Positions 49,223 to 59,000 of a DNA stretch of 64,000 bases are shown in pieces. Origin of the DNA: Cupriavidus oxalaticus (GTDB taxonomy: Bacteria > Pseudomonadota > Gammaproteobacteria > Burkholderiales > Burkholderiaceae); NCBI RefSeq assembly GCF_016894385.1, contig NZ_CP069811.1:1712501-1776500 (forward strand). The letters are read 5' to 3'. The notes under the pieces were generated by a model. It made no database searches. It saw only the letters and a list, made by a program, of their open reading frames with translations, and was not told the DNA's origin. The number at the start of each line of letters is the position of its first letter. Position 1 is the stretch's first letter. The position numbers and the translations under genes are program-made.

Positions 49223-51766
49223 ATGAAGGAAGTGATCCGGCCCGAACACGCCGACGACACCCGTACCGCCCTGTCCGGCGCCAGCCTGCGCCGCGCGTTC
49301 CTGGACCACGTGTTCCATACCCAGGGCAAGCTGCCCGGCCACGCCAGCCAGAACGACCTCTACCAGGCTGCGGCGCATACCGTGCGCGACCGCCTGGTGC
49401 AACGCTGGATCAGCACCGCGGAAGCCTACCTGGGCCAGCCTTCGCGCACCGTGGCCTACCTGTCGGCCGAATTCCTGATGGGCCCGCACCTGGGCAACAA
49501 CCTGGTCAACCTCGGCATCTTCGACGAAGTGCACGAGGCCATGGCGGCGGCCGGACTCGACCTCGAACGCATCCTGGAGCAGGAAGTCGAGCCGGGGCTC
49601 GGCAACGGCGGCCTGGGCCGGCTGGCGGCCTGCTTCATGGATTCGCTGGCGACGCTGGAGATCCCGGCGCTCGGCTACGGCATCCGTTACGAGTACGGCA
49701 TCTTCCAGCAGATCATCATGGATGGCATGCAGGTGGAGAAGACCGATACCTGGCTGCGCAACGGCAACCCGTGGGAGATCCAGCGCTCCGAATGGGCGGT
49801 GCAGGTGCGCCTGGGCGGCCATACCGAGCACTACACCGACGACCGCGGCCACTACCGCGTGCGCTGGGTGCCGGCCAAGACCGTGGCCGGCGTCCCCTTC
49901 GACTCGCCGATCCTGGGCTACCGCGTCAACACCGTGAACACGCTGCGGCTGTGGCGCGCCGACGCCACCGAAGCCTTCGACTTCCATACCTTCAACCGCG
50001 GCGACTACCTCGGCGCCGTGAGCAAGAAGGTGACGTCGGAAAACCTGACCAAGGTGCTCTACCCCAACGACGAGACCGAGCAGGGCAAGGAACTGCGGCT
50101 GGAGCAGCAGTACTTCTTCGTCGCCTGCTCGCTGCAGGACATGCTGCGGCTGCTGGCCGTCGACGGCATCCCGGTGACGCGCTTCCACGAGAAGTTCGCG
50201 GTGCAGCTGAACGACACGCACCCGGCGGTCGGCATCGCCGAACTGATGCGGCTGCTGGTCGACGAGAACGACCTGCCATGGAACCAGGCCTGGGACATCA
50301 CCCAACGTGCCTTCGCCTACACCAACCACACGCTGCTGCCCGAGGCGCTCGAGCGCTGGCCGCTGCCGCTGTTCCGCCGCGTGCTGCCGCGCCACCTGGA
50401 AATCATCCTGGAGATCAACGCGCGCTTCCTCGACGAGGTGCGCATCCGCTTCTACGGCGACGAATCGCGGCTGTCGCGGCTGTCGCTGATCGACGAGCAC
50501 GGCGAGCGCCATGTGCGCATGGCCAACCTGGCGTGCGTCGGCAGCCATGCCATCAACGGCGTGGCCGAGCTGCACTCGCAGCTGATGCGCGAGGACGTGC
50601 TCAAGGACTTCTATGCGATGTGGCCGGAGAAGTTCACCAGCATCACCAACGGCGTCACGCCGCGGCGCTGGCTGGCGCTGTCCAACCCGAGGCTGACGCG
50701 GCTGGTGACCGATGCGATCGGCGATGGCTGGATCTCCGACCTGGAGCGGATCCGCGTGCTCGAGCCCTATGCCGACGATGCCGGCTTCCGCCAGCAATGG
50801 CAGGCGATGCGGCGCGCCAACAAGGAAGACCTGGCGCAGCTGATCCGCGATACCACCGGCGTGGTGGTGGACCCGTCGTCGATGTTCGATGTGATGGTCA
50901 AGCGCATCCACGAATACAAGCGCCAGCACCTGGCGGTGCTGCACGTGATCGCGCTGTACCACCGCATCAAGTCCGACGCGCACGCCGAGATCCAGCCGCG
51001 CACCTTCCTGTTCGGCGGCAAGGCCGCGCCGGGCTACGAATACGCCAAGCTGATGATCCGCTTCATCACCTCGGTCGCCGACGTGATCAACCGCGACCCG
51101 CAGGTGCGCGACCGGCTCAAGGTGGTGTTCCTGCCGAACTTCAACGTCACCTACGGCCAGCGCATCTACCCGGCGGCGGACCTGTCCGAGCAGATCTCGC
51201 TGGCGGGCAAGGAAGCCTCCGGCACCGGCAACATGAAGTTCGCGATGAACGGCGCGCTCAACATCGGCACCATGGACGGCGCCAATATCGAGCTGCGCGA
51301 GGCCGTCGGCAACGACAACTTCTTCCCGTTCGGGCTGACCGCGCCCGAGGTCTATGCGCTGCGCGCGAGCGGCTACGACCCGGCCGCCTACTACCACAGC
51401 AACCCGCAACTGCGCGCGGTGATCGACCTGGTGCAGCAGGGGTTCTTCTCGCGCGGCGATCCGGCGCTGTTCCGGCCGCTGTTCGATCCGCAGGCGGGGC
51501 ACGATCCCTACCTGCTGCTGGCCGACTTCGCTTCCTATCTCGAATGCCAGCAGATTGTCTCCGACGCCTATATCGACCCGGATCGCTGGCAACGCATGTC
51601 GGTGTTGTCGTGCGCGCGTTCCGGCCGCTTTTCGTCGGACCGCGCCATCCGCGAATACTGCGAGCGCATCTGGAACGTCGAGCCGGTGCCGGTGCGGCTG
51701 CTGCACCGTGCCAGCGGCGCGCCGTGGCAGGCCGATCCGGGCGCGCGCGGGCCGCGCGCGGCATAG
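49223..51766 (+). CDS. glgP: Glycogen / alpha-glucan phosphorylase
   Basis: 847 residues from ATG 49223, with AGGAGGT seven bases upstream. GT35 features: RTVAYLSAEFLMGPHLGNNL, LGNGGLGRLAACFMDSLATL, LNDTHPAVGIAELMRLL and the pyridoxal-phosphate Lys672 in EASGTGNMKFAMNGALNIGT. It releases glucose-1-phosphate from non-reducing ends. It has a strong RBS of its own after a 114-bp gap, so it may be partly independent of the upstream block. Confidence 0.95.
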   Translation: MKEVIRPEHADDTRTALSGASLRRAFLDHVFHTQGKLPGHASQNDLYQAAAHTVRDRLVQRWISTAEAYLGQPSRTVAYLSAEFLMGPHLGNNLVNLGIFDEVHEAMAAAGLDLERILEQEVEPGLGNGGLGRLAACFMDSLATLEIPALGYGIRYEYGIFQQIIMDGMQVEKTDTWLRNGNPWEIQRSEWAVQVRLGGHTEHYTDDRGHYRVRWVPAKTVAGVPFDSPILGYRVNTVNTLRLWRADATEAFDFHTFNRGDYLGAVSKKVTSENLTKVLYPNDETEQGKELRLEQQYFFVACSLQDMLRLLAVDGIPVTRFHEKFAVQLNDTHPAVGIAELMRLLVDENDLPWNQAWDITQRAFAYTNHTLLPEALERWPLPLFRRVLPRHLEIILEINARFLDEVRIRFYGDESRLSRLSLIDEHGERHVRMANLACVGSHAINGVAELHSQLMREDVLKDFYAMWPEKFTSITNGVTPRRWLALSNPRLTRLVTDAIGDGWISDLERIRVLEPYADDAGFRQQWQAMRRANKEDLAQLIRDTTGVVVDPSSMFDVMVKRIHEYKRQHLAVLHVIALYHRIKSDAHAEIQPRTFLFGGKAAPGYEYAKLMIRFITSVADVINRDPQVRDRLKVVFLPNFNVTYGQRIYPAADLSEQISLAGKEASGTGNMKFAMNGALNIGTMDGANIELREAVGNDNFFPFGLTAPEVYALRASGYDPAAYYHSNPQLRAVIDLVQQGFFSRGDPALFRPLFDPQAGHDPYLLLADFASYLECQQIVSDAYIDPDRWQRMSVLSCARSGRFSSDRAIREYCERIWNVEPVPVRLLHRASGAPWQADPGARGPRAA

Positions 51767-52005
51767 CCATGCACGCGCAAGACTCGCGCACAGTGTGCGG
51801 TATCGCATGCGCGGGGCGCCGCATGCCGGGCAGTACTTTCTACAATCGCCCATGTAACAAAGCTTTCGGCCCGGTCGCCCCCCTGCCGGCGCGCCGCGCC
51901 GAAAAAGCGCCGTTCTGCTGGCATGGAGTTCGCATTGCGCTAGGGCCGCCGCAAGGCAGCTTCCAGTCCGCAGACTCGGACGCCAACCGATGGCAGGAGC
52001 CGAAT

Positions 52006-54003
52006 TTGAACGCGAACCCGTTTCTACTCGCCCCGGGTGCCAGGTCCGCCCTGCCCAGCCTGGCCCCGCACGACTGCTTTGCCGCGCCTGCTTCACGGAC
52101 CTTCTCGTCCAACGACGAACATGCGCAGGATTACCTGTTCGGGCCGGCCTGGCTGCCCGACGGGCGCGTGCGCTTCCGCCTGTGGGCGCCCGACGCGGCC
52201 GAGCAGGGCCATGCCGTGCGGCTGGAGATCGCCGGCCTGGGACCGGTCCACATGGCGGCGGGGCCCAACGGCTGGTTCGAGGCGATCGTGCCGTGCTGCG
52301 AAGGCGTGCGCTACTGGTTCCGGCTCGACGACGGCACCACGGTGCCCGACCCGGCCTCGCGCTGGCAGGCCGACGACGTGCATGGCCCGAGTATCGTGCC
52401 GGCACGCGACGCCGCTGCCTCGTACGCGTGGACCTGCCCCGACTGGCGTGGCCGGCCGTGGCATGAAGCCATCGTCTATGAAATGCACGTCGGCCTGTGC
52501 GGCGGCTTTGCGGGCGCCGCGCAGCAATTGCCGCGGCTGGCCGCGCTGGGCTTCACCGCCATCGAACTGATGCCGGTGGCGGAGTTTCCCGGCGGTCGCA
52601 ACTGGGGTTATGACGGCGTACTGCCGTTCGCGCCGGAGTCCAGCTACGGCACGCCCGACGAGTTGCGCGCGCTGGTCGACCGCGCTCACGCGCTCGGCCT
52701 GATGGTGCTGCTGGACGTGGTCTACAACCACTTCGGGCCGGAAGGCAACTACCTGCACCGCTATGCCAGCGCGTTCTTCCGTGCCGACCGGCGCACCCCG
52801 TGGGGCCCGGCCATCGATTTCCGGCGCCCGCAGGTACGGCGCTTCTTCACCGAGAACGCGCGCTACTGGCTGGAACAGTTCCGCTTTGACGGACTGCGGC
52901 TCGACGCGGTCCACGCCATCGAGGACGAAGGCTGGCTCGCGGCGCTGCCTGGCGAATTGCGCACCATGCTGGCCGAGGGCGCTGGCGGCGACCGCCACCT
53001 GCACCTGGTGCTGGAGAACGACGACAACGACGCCGCGCTGCTGGCGCAGGGCTTCGACGCGCAATGGAACGATGACGCCCACCATGCGCTGCATGTGCTG
53101 CTGACCGGCGAGGACGACGGCTACTATCGCGACTACGCCGGCCCCGCCCGCAGTGCCACCGATCCGGGCGAGCGTGGCCGACCCGCGCTGCGCCATCTCG
53201 CGCGCGTGCTGGCCGAAGGCTTCGCCTACCAGGGCGAGCCGTCGCTGCACCGTTCCGGCGGCGCCACCGCCGCCACCACCCTCGCCAGCGCCGCCGTGTG
53301 CCGCGGCCAGCCCAGCGCGCATTTGCCGCCTACCGCCTTCGTCTGCTTCCTGCAGAACCACGACCAGGCCGGCAACCGCGCGTACGGCGAACGGCTGGCC
53401 AGCCTGGCCGACCCGCGCGCGCTGCGCGCCGCGGTGGCACTGCAGCTGCTGTGTCCACAGGTGCCGCTGGTGTTCATGGGTGAGGAGACCGGCGCGCGGC
53501 AGCCATTCCTCTACTTCACCAGCCATCCGCCGGAACTGGCCAGGGCCGTGCGCGATGGCCGCCGCCGCGAATTCGCCGCCAGCGCGGCCTTCGGCGACGA
53601 TGCGCGTGCCGCCGCCATCCCCGATCCCAACGACCCGGCCACCTTCGAAGCATCGCGGCCGTTGCTGGCGGACGATGCCGACTGGGCCCCGTACTACCGT
53701 GAGCTGCTGTCGATCCGGCGGCGCGAACTGCTGCACCGGCTGGCGGGCTGCCAGGCTGCCGGCGTCGATATCCTCGGCCCCGCAGCGCTGTGCGCGCGCT
53801 GGCGCCTGGTGGACGGCGTGGAGCTGAGCCTGTGGCTGAACCTGGGCGACGAAGCGGCGCCCGCTACGCACGCCTGCCGCGACCAGCGCACGGCGCTGCA
53901 CGAGAGCGCGCCGGGCGCTGCCGCGGAACTGTTCGCCGGCATGCTGCCGCCGCTGGCCTGCGTCGCCACCCTGTGCGAGCCCGCCGCGGCGCGCGCCAGG
54001 TAA
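52006..54003 (+). CDS. treZ: Malto-oligosyltrehalose trehalohydrolase
   Basis: 665 residues from a TTG at 52006, chosen because CAGGAGC lies about 6 bases upstream and no ATG or GTG occurs before the conserved start (FGPAWLPDGRVRFRLWAPDA). GH13 TreZ features: HVGLCGGFAGAAQQLPRLAA, MPVAEFPGGRNWGYDGVLP, DVVYNHFGPEGNYL, nucleophile Asp300 (LRLDAVHAIED) and LVLENDDNDA. It cuts free trehalose from maltooligosyl-trehalose. The gene overlaps treY at TAATG. 239 bp after glgP, with the recurrent AT-rich motif at 51833. Confidence 0.92.
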   Translation: MNANPFLLAPGARSALPSLAPHDCFAAPASRTFSSNDEHAQDYLFGPAWLPDGRVRFRLWAPDAAEQGHAVRLEIAGLGPVHMAAGPNGWFEAIVPCCEGVRYWFRLDDGTTVPDPASRWQADDVHGPSIVPARDAAASYAWTCPDWRGRPWHEAIVYEMHVGLCGGFAGAAQQLPRLAALGFTAIELMPVAEFPGGRNWGYDGVLPFAPESSYGTPDELRALVDRAHALGLMVLLDVVYNHFGPEGNYLHRYASAFFRADRRTPWGPAIDFRRPQVRRFFTENARYWLEQFRFDGLRLDAVHAIEDEGWLAALPGELRTMLAEGAGGDRHLHLVLENDDNDAALLAQGFDAQWNDDAHHALHVLLTGEDDGYYRDYAGPARSATDPGERGRPALRHLARVLAEGFAYQGEPSLHRSGGATAATTLASAAVCRGQPSAHLPPTAFVCFLQNHDQAGNRAYGERLASLADPRALRAAVALQLLCPQVPLVFMGEETGARQPFLYFTSHPPELARAVRDGRRREFAASAAFGDDARAAAIPDPNDPATFEASRPLLADDADWAPYYRELLSIRRRELLHRLAGCQAAGVDILGPAALCARWRLVDGVELSLWLNLGDEAAPATHACRDQRTALHESAPGAAAELFAGMLPPLACVATLCEPAAARAR

Positions 54004-56729
54004 TGCCGGCCACGGCAGCCACCGCGCCGGCAACCGCGCGCGGCCTGCCGCGCGCCACCGCCCGGCTGCAGCTGCACCCCGGCTTCACCTTCGCCGACGC
54101 CGCCGGCGTGGTCGACTACTACGCCGCGCTTGGAGTCAGCCACCTGTACCTGTCGCCGGTCTGCGAGGCCAGGCCTGGCTCCACGCACGGCTACGATGTC
54201 ACCGACTTCACCCGCGTGCGCGAGGAACTGGGCGGCGAGCCGGGCCTGAAGGCGCTGGCCGCGCGCGCGCGCAGCGCCGGCCTCGGGCTGCTCGTCGATA
54301 TCGTGCCCAACCACATGGCAGCGGACTGCACCCACAACGGCTGGTGGCGCGACGTGCTGGCGCACGGACGCGCCAGTCCCCATGCCGGCTGCTTCGATAT
54401 CGACTGGACGCCGTGCGACCCGGCGCTGCATGGCAAGGTCCTGCTGCCGATCCTGGGGCAGTCGTACTGGGACACGGTCGTCGCCGGCGAGCTGCAGTGG
54501 GTGCCTGCCAGCGGCGAGCAGCCGGCCCACGTACGCTACTTCGACCATGTGCTGCCGCTGGCGCCGGACAGCCCTGACGCCGAGGCCAGCGCCGACCCCG
54601 GCTGGTACGACACCACCCAGCCCGCCGGACGCACCCGTCTGCACGCGCTGCTCGAACGCCAGCACTACCGGCTGGCCTGGTGGCGCACCGCGGCCGCCGC
54701 GCTGAACTGGCGCCGCTTTTTCGAGATCAGCGACCTGGTCGGCCTGTGCGAGGAGGACCCGCAGGTCTTCGACGCGGTCCATGCGCTGGTCTTCCGCCTG
54801 CTGCGCGAGGGCTGGATCGACGGCGTACGCGTGGATCATGTCGACGGGCTCGCCGATCCCGCCGGCTACTGCCGCCGCCTGCGCGCTGAACTCGAACGGC
54901 ATGCCGCCGCGCGGCCGCCGCTGCTGCCGTTGCAGCGCCCGTGGCTGGTGGTCGAGAAAATCCTCGGCAGCGGCGAGCGGCTGCCGACTGACTGGCAGGT
55001 CGACGGCACCACCGGCTACGACTTCATGGATGAAGTGGCCGCGGTGCTGCACGACGAGGCTGGCGACGCCGCGCTGACGGCGCTGTGGGCCATGACCAGC
55101 GGCGATGGGCGCCCGTACGCCGCGCACCTGCGCGCGGCCCGCTGCCTGGTGCTGCAGCGGCACCTCGTCACCGAATGCGAGGCCGTGACCGCCCGCCTGC
55201 ACGCCAGCGCGCAGCATGAGCCTGGCACGCGCGACCTCACGCCGGCGGCGCTGCGGCAGGCGCTGATGGCGCTGATGGCGGCCGTGCCGGTCTACCGCAG
55301 CTACTACGACGCGCAGCCGTCGGCACGTGACGCCGCCGCGGCGCATGCCGATGACGCCATGGTCGATCAGGCCCTGCAGTCCGCGCGCAGCGGCCTGGCG
55401 CCGGACGAGGCCGTGGCGCTGGCATTCATCGCCGGCTGCCTGCGCACGCAGGCAGCGCCGGACAGCGACACCGGCGTGCTGCGCCGCCGCCTGCAGCAGC
55501 TGATGCCGGCGCTGGCGGCCAAGGCCGGCGAGGACACCGCCTTCTACCGCTACGGCCGGCTGCTGTCGCGCAACGAGGTGGGCAGCGACCCGGCGCAACT
55601 GGCGATGCCGCCGGCACAGTTCCACGCCCGCATGGCGTCGCGCCGGCTGGCCGGCCCGCATGCGATGCTGGCCACCGCCACGCACGACCACAAGCGCGGC
55701 GAGGACGCGCGCATGCGGCTGGCCGTGCTGAGCGAGCTGCCGGGCACTTACGCCGACGCGGTCGCCGCGTGGGAGCGCGACTGCGCGCCGCTGCTCGCCA
55801 CGCTGCCGCGCGCGCCCGACGCGGCCGACCGGCTGATGCTGTACCAGGCGCTGGTCGGCGCATGGCCGATGGACCTGACCGACCCGATGGACCCGATGGA
55901 CCCGATGGACCCAATCGACCCGATGGACCCGAAGGTCCATTCAGGCGACGCGGCGCCGGTACCTGAAGCCCTGCTCGCGCGGATTTCCGCATGGCAGGTC
56001 AAGGCTATCCGCGAAGCCAAGCGCCACGGCAACTGGACCTGTCCCGATGCCGAATACGAAGCGGCATGCGAGGCCTTCCTGCGTGGTATCGCGGCGGCAT
56101 GGCCGCGGGGCGTGCTGGCGCAGATCGGCCGCTTTGCGCAGCGTATTGCCACCGCCGGTGCCGTCAACAGCCTGGCGCAGGTGCTGGTGCAACTGACCGC
56201 CCCCGGCATCCCTGACCGTTACCAGGGCACCGAAGGCTGGGACCTGAGCCTGGTCGACCCCGACAACCGCTGCGCCCCGGACTTCGGGCGGCTGCAGGCA
56301 CGGCTGGCGTGCGGCGCGGGCTGGGCGCACTGGCTGGCGCACTGGCGCGACGGCCGGCTCAAGCAGCAACTGGTGCGCCATGTGCTCGCGGCACGCGGTG
56401 CCGACCCCGCGCTGTTTGCCGACGGCCAGTACAGCATGCTGGCAGCACAGGGCACGCTGGCGCAGCAGGTGCTGGCCTTTGCGCGCAGCACCGCTTCGCG
56501 CCAGGCCGTCACCGTGGTCACGCGGCTGTCAGCGGCGCGGGTCGACCCGGCCGTACCGCGCATTCCGCCGGCGTGCTGGGGCGACACCACGCTGAACCTT
56601 GGCGCGCCGCAGCCCGGACGCTGGATCGACGCGCTGACGGGCCACCGGCTCGATGCGCCGGCCGGGCGCCTGCGCCTGCGCGACGTGCTGGGCGGGCTGC
56701 CGGTGGCGCTGCTGCTGCGCGAGCCCTGA
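54003..56729 (+). CDS. treY: Malto-oligosyltrehalose synthase
   Basis: 908 residues. LQLHPGFTFADAAGVVDYYA, HLYLSPVCEARPGSTHGYDV, LVDIVPNHMA, IDGVRVDHVDGLADPAGYCR and FYRYGRLLSRNEVGSDP identify TreY. It converts the reducing-end linkage of maltodextrin into alpha,alpha-1,1 trehalose. Residues about 624-645 contain a (DPM)n repeat not expected in the family, encoded by a 9-bp tandem array. The ATG shares one base with the treZ stop. Confidence 0.93.
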   Translation: MPATAATAPATARGLPRATARLQLHPGFTFADAAGVVDYYAALGVSHLYLSPVCEARPGSTHGYDVTDFTRVREELGGEPGLKALAARARSAGLGLLVDIVPNHMAADCTHNGWWRDVLAHGRASPHAGCFDIDWTPCDPALHGKVLLPILGQSYWDTVVAGELQWVPASGEQPAHVRYFDHVLPLAPDSPDAEASADPGWYDTTQPAGRTRLHALLERQHYRLAWWRTAAAALNWRRFFEISDLVGLCEEDPQVFDAVHALVFRLLREGWIDGVRVDHVDGLADPAGYCRRLRAELERHAAARPPLLPLQRPWLVVEKILGSGERLPTDWQVDGTTGYDFMDEVAAVLHDEAGDAALTALWAMTSGDGRPYAAHLRAARCLVLQRHLVTECEAVTARLHASAQHEPGTRDLTPAALRQALMALMAAVPVYRSYYDAQPSARDAAAAHADDAMVDQALQSARSGLAPDEAVALAFIAGCLRTQAAPDSDTGVLRRRLQQLMPALAAKAGEDTAFYRYGRLLSRNEVGSDPAQLAMPPAQFHARMASRRLAGPHAMLATATHDHKRGEDARMRLAVLSELPGTYADAVAAWERDCAPLLATLPRAPDAADRLMLYQALVGAWPMDLTDPMDPMDPMDPIDPMDPKVHSGDAAPVPEALLARISAWQVKAIREAKRHGNWTCPDAEYEAACEAFLRGIAAAWPRGVLAQIGRFAQRIATAGAVNSLAQVLVQLTAPGIPDRYQGTEGWDLSLVDPDNRCAPDFGRLQARLACGAGWAHWLAHWRDGRLKQQLVRHVLAARGADPALFADGQYSMLAAQGTLAQQVLAFARSTASRQAVTVVTRLSAARVDPAVPRIPPACWGDTTLNLGAPQPGRWIDALTGHRLDAPAGRLRLRDVLGGLPVALLLREP
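55881..55934 (+). repeat. 9-bp coding tandem repeat in treY
   Basis: GACCCGATG occurs at 55881, 55890, 55899 and 55917, with variants GACCCAATC (55908) and GACCCGAAG (55926). It encodes DPMDPMDPMDPIDPMDPK. The number of units may vary between strains; all units keep the reading frame. Confidence 0.9.
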
Positions 56730-56737
56730 AGCGCGCG

Positions 56738-57436
56738 TCACAAGCGGGGCAGCTGGGCAATCGTGGCTTGCGAAACGATTGGGGTCAGCGGCGGCCGCGG
56801 GGCGCCCGGCGCTGCATAGGGTCCAGGCAGTCCCGGCACTCCATTCGGACCATGCAGCCCGTGGGGGTCGTGCGGGACCGCCTCGCCATGATGGAATGGC
56901 CGGGCCCCGGCGGGCGGCTCGCGCTGCGCCTGGGTGGGTGAGGCACTGCGCTCCTGCGGCAGGTAGGGCCGGATCACGACGGCGACGTAGTCGTCTTCCT
57001 TCGGCGTCACCACGATATAGGCAAGCCCGGACATGACCAGCCCCACTTCGCCCAGTTCGGTGGCGATGCGCGCCACGATAAAGCGCTGCAGCAGCAGCGG
57101 GTTGACGCTGTCGTCGATCGCAAGCGCAGCCGTGCAGATGGTCAGGAAGCAGCGCTCGACTTCGCGGCAGACCACCACCACTTCATCGAGCGCATAGCCG
57201 GAACGGCTGGCACGCACCAGGACCGAGACGCCGGAACTCGGCGCGGCACGGTGCCAGCCGGGCTTGATCTTGAAACTGGGCAGCGTCAACCCCGAGCCCG
57301 TGTCCTGCGCGACCGTATTGAAGCGCTGGGCGAAATCCAGGGGGGTGATCGCGAGCAGCTGGCGTTCGACCGGCGCCGACGAAACCGACACGGACGAGGC
57401 CAGGATGACGGTGGACAGGATGCTGGCGAAATTCAT
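56738..57436 (-). CDS. Hypothetical protein with Gly/Pro-rich tail
   Basis: 232 residues from ATG 57436, with GAGGAT upstream. The N-terminus MNFASILSTVILASSVSVSS could be a signal peptide or a membrane anchor. A central part of about 120 residues (VLVRASRSGYALDEVVVVCR, RFIVARIATELGEVGLVMSG, YIVVTPKEDDYVAVVIRPYL) is alpha/beta, and the last 60 residues are Pro/Gly/His-rich (HGLHGPNGVPGLPGPYAAPG), collagen-like. No family recognised. It converges on treY, 8 bp from its stop. Confidence 0.65.
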   Translation of the reverse strand: MNFASILSTVILASSVSVSSAPVERQLLAITPLDFAQRFNTVAQDTGSGLTLPSFKIKPGWHRAAPSSGVSVLVRASRSGYALDEVVVVCREVERCFLTICTAALAIDDSVNPLLLQRFIVARIATELGEVGLVMSGLAYIVVTPKEDDYVAVVIRPYLPQERSASPTQAQREPPAGARPFHHGEAVPHDPHGLHGPNGVPGLPGPYAAPGAPRPPLTPIVSQATIAQLPRL

Positions 57437-57909
57437 TTCTATCCTCGCAACAGGATGTGCCGCTCCCCCGGGGGCTGCGCTGATAGGCCCGTCGGCACGC
57501 GGCCAACGGAGCCGCCGCGGCGTGGGGGCCGGCGTGGCGGGTTGTGCTCGGCGGCACATGCCGTACGCCAGTTCTGGCCAGCATTGCTTTCACTATAGAC
57601 AGGACGGCACGCAAGCACACGACGCTACGCAAGCCGCGCGCCACCTGCCGCGGTGCGCACCGCTGCCGGCGGCCCCGACGCCACCATTCACGCTGGCCGC
57701 GGCACGCATGCACTTTCTGCAGCTACTGTAAAAAGTACGGCGCGCGCGGACCGCGACTCATCACCGCATGATCTGCCAACCTGCGGCGCAAGGCGCACAA
57801 CCGGCTTTTCCGCCCGGCGGGAACGGAGCTTGCAGGTCTGGAGCAGGTGCGGGCAACGTTGCGCCGCCCGCCGCTCACGCAGTACGGTGCGCCGTACAGG
57901 AGGATCGCC
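57437..57909. other. 473-bp intergenic region with an AT-rich motif
   Basis: No gene seen in either strand. It carries, on the minus strand, GTACTTTTTACA (57727-57738), identical to the element upstream of glgE. The RBS AGGAGG of the BON gene is at 57898-57903. The rest is GC-rich without clear symmetry. Confidence 0.6.
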
Positions 57910-58281
57910 ATGAAACTACGTACTCGCTCCCGCATTCGCCGCCTGGCGCTGCCGCTGGCGGTACTGGCCATGGCAGTTGCGCCGGCCGTGCCCGCGGCGC
58001 CCACCGATGCCCCCGCGGCGCCCTCCTCGACCGGCCGCACCGCCGCGCCGCGCGACACCGAAATCGCCAGCGACCGCGCCATCACCTCCGAAGTCCGTGC
58101 GCGCCTGGCAAGCGCCGGCACGCTGGATCCGGCCAGGATCCGCGTGTCGACCATGGACGGGGTGGTCAAGCTGGAAGGCTCGGTGCGGGACGACAAGCAG
58201 CGCGCCACGGCCATGGAGCTGGCACGCTCGGTGCGCGGCGTGACCGCGGTATCCGACGAACTCCGTGCCGGTACGGATTAA
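57910..58281 (+). CDS. Periplasmic BON-domain protein
   Basis: 123 residues from ATG 57910, after AGGAGG. The signal peptide RRLALPLAVLAMAVAPAVPA is followed by a Pro/Thr/Ala linker and one BON domain (DRAITSEVRARLASAGTLDP, VSTMDGVVKLEGSVRD, VRGVTAVSDEL). BON proteins such as OsmY protect the envelope under osmotic stress; this one is smaller. Next to two disordered small genes in the same direction. Confidence 0.82.
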   Translation: MKLRTRSRIRRLALPLAVLAMAVAPAVPAAPTDAPAAPSSTGRTAAPRDTEIASDRAITSEVRARLASAGTLDPARIRVSTMDGVVKLEGSVRDDKQRATAMELARSVRGVTAVSDELRAGTD

Positions 58282-58320
58282 GGATGCCGATCTGGCATGA
58301 CCCTTTGCCCTGGAGACACC

Positions 58321-58554
58321 ATGAGCACCCATCGCCAACCCGACCATGACACCACCCGGCGCCGCAGCGAGCCCCGGCCGGATCCGCACAAGGGCGGGCC
58401 TGACACCGAACATGAGCGTGGCAAGCCGGGACGCGACCGCCGCCACGATGTCGAGCGCGAGCACGACATTCCCGACGAGAACGGCGAGCCGCCCTCGGTC
58501 AAGCGCCGCGGCGGCAATCCGGAGGAAAGCGAACCGCCGGTGGAAAACACCTGA
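58321..58554 (+). CDS. Small charged, probably disordered protein
   Basis: 77 residues of mostly Arg, Asp, Glu, Pro, His and Gly (PDPHKGGPDTEHERGKPGRD and similar), with no hydrophobic core. CTGGAGAC precedes the ATG. Hydrophilic small proteins of this kind recall hydrophilins induced by drying or salt, but no family is recognised. 39 bp after the BON gene. Confidence 0.6.
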   Translation: MSTHRQPDHDTTRRRSEPRPDPHKGGPDTEHERGKPGRDRRHDVEREHDIPDENGEPPSVKRRGGNPEESEPPVENT

Positions 58555-58594
58555 CCGCTGCCACGATGCCATACCGCACCGCACAGGAGAGACC

Positions 58595-58987
58595 ATGAGC
58601 AAGACCGTACGTACCGGCGCGCGCCACGGGGACCGTGTCGGCCGCAGCATCGTTGGCACGCGGCGCGACGGCGCACAAGCTTCCGCCGGCGGCCGCCGGC
58701 CGCGCGACAAGACCGCGACGGGCGCCGCGCGGGCACAGGCCGGTAGTATCCCCAGCACGCTGGATCCGGATCTCGAGCAAGAGACCGGCGACATCGAGAG
58801 CGAGATCGAGCAGCGCGACGAAGACGCGCACATGCCGCCGGAAGACGAAACCCCCGAAGAAGAGATTGCCGACGAGGTGGTGCGCGCGGCCGAAGGGCTG
58901 CCGGCCGAGGTGCCGGTCGACAAGGCCGACCGTACCGACGATCGCGACGAGCACCCGCCCCATCCGCCGCGGACGGGCAAGGACTGA
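58595..58987 (+). CDS. Small charged, probably disordered acidic protein
   Basis: 130 residues. A basic N-terminal half (RTGARHGDRVGRSIVGTRRD) switches to a strongly acidic second half (LDPDLEQETGDIESEIEQRD, PPEDETPEEEIADEV). No hydrophobic segments. AGGAGAG precedes the ATG at 58595. Likely co-transcribed with the two genes before it; function unknown. Confidence 0.62.
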   Translation: MSKTVRTGARHGDRVGRSIVGTRRDGAQASAGGRRPRDKTATGAARAQAGSIPSTLDPDLEQETGDIESEIEQRDEDAHMPPEDETPEEEIADEVVRAAEGLPAEVPVDKADRTDDRDEHPPHPPRTGKD

Positions 58988-59000
58988 CGCCAAGGCAAGG

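Noticed and set aside
49204..52005. Upstream in-frame extension of treZ through the glgP region
   Set aside because: It overlaps glgP in another frame; homology starts only after 52100 and the TTG at 52006 has an RBS.
47657..52405. Very long open reading frame on the minus strand opposite malQ and glgP
   Set aside because: It is antisense to clear GH77 and GT35 genes, has low-complexity Arg/Ala/Val-rich composition, and arises from the high GC third-codon bias.
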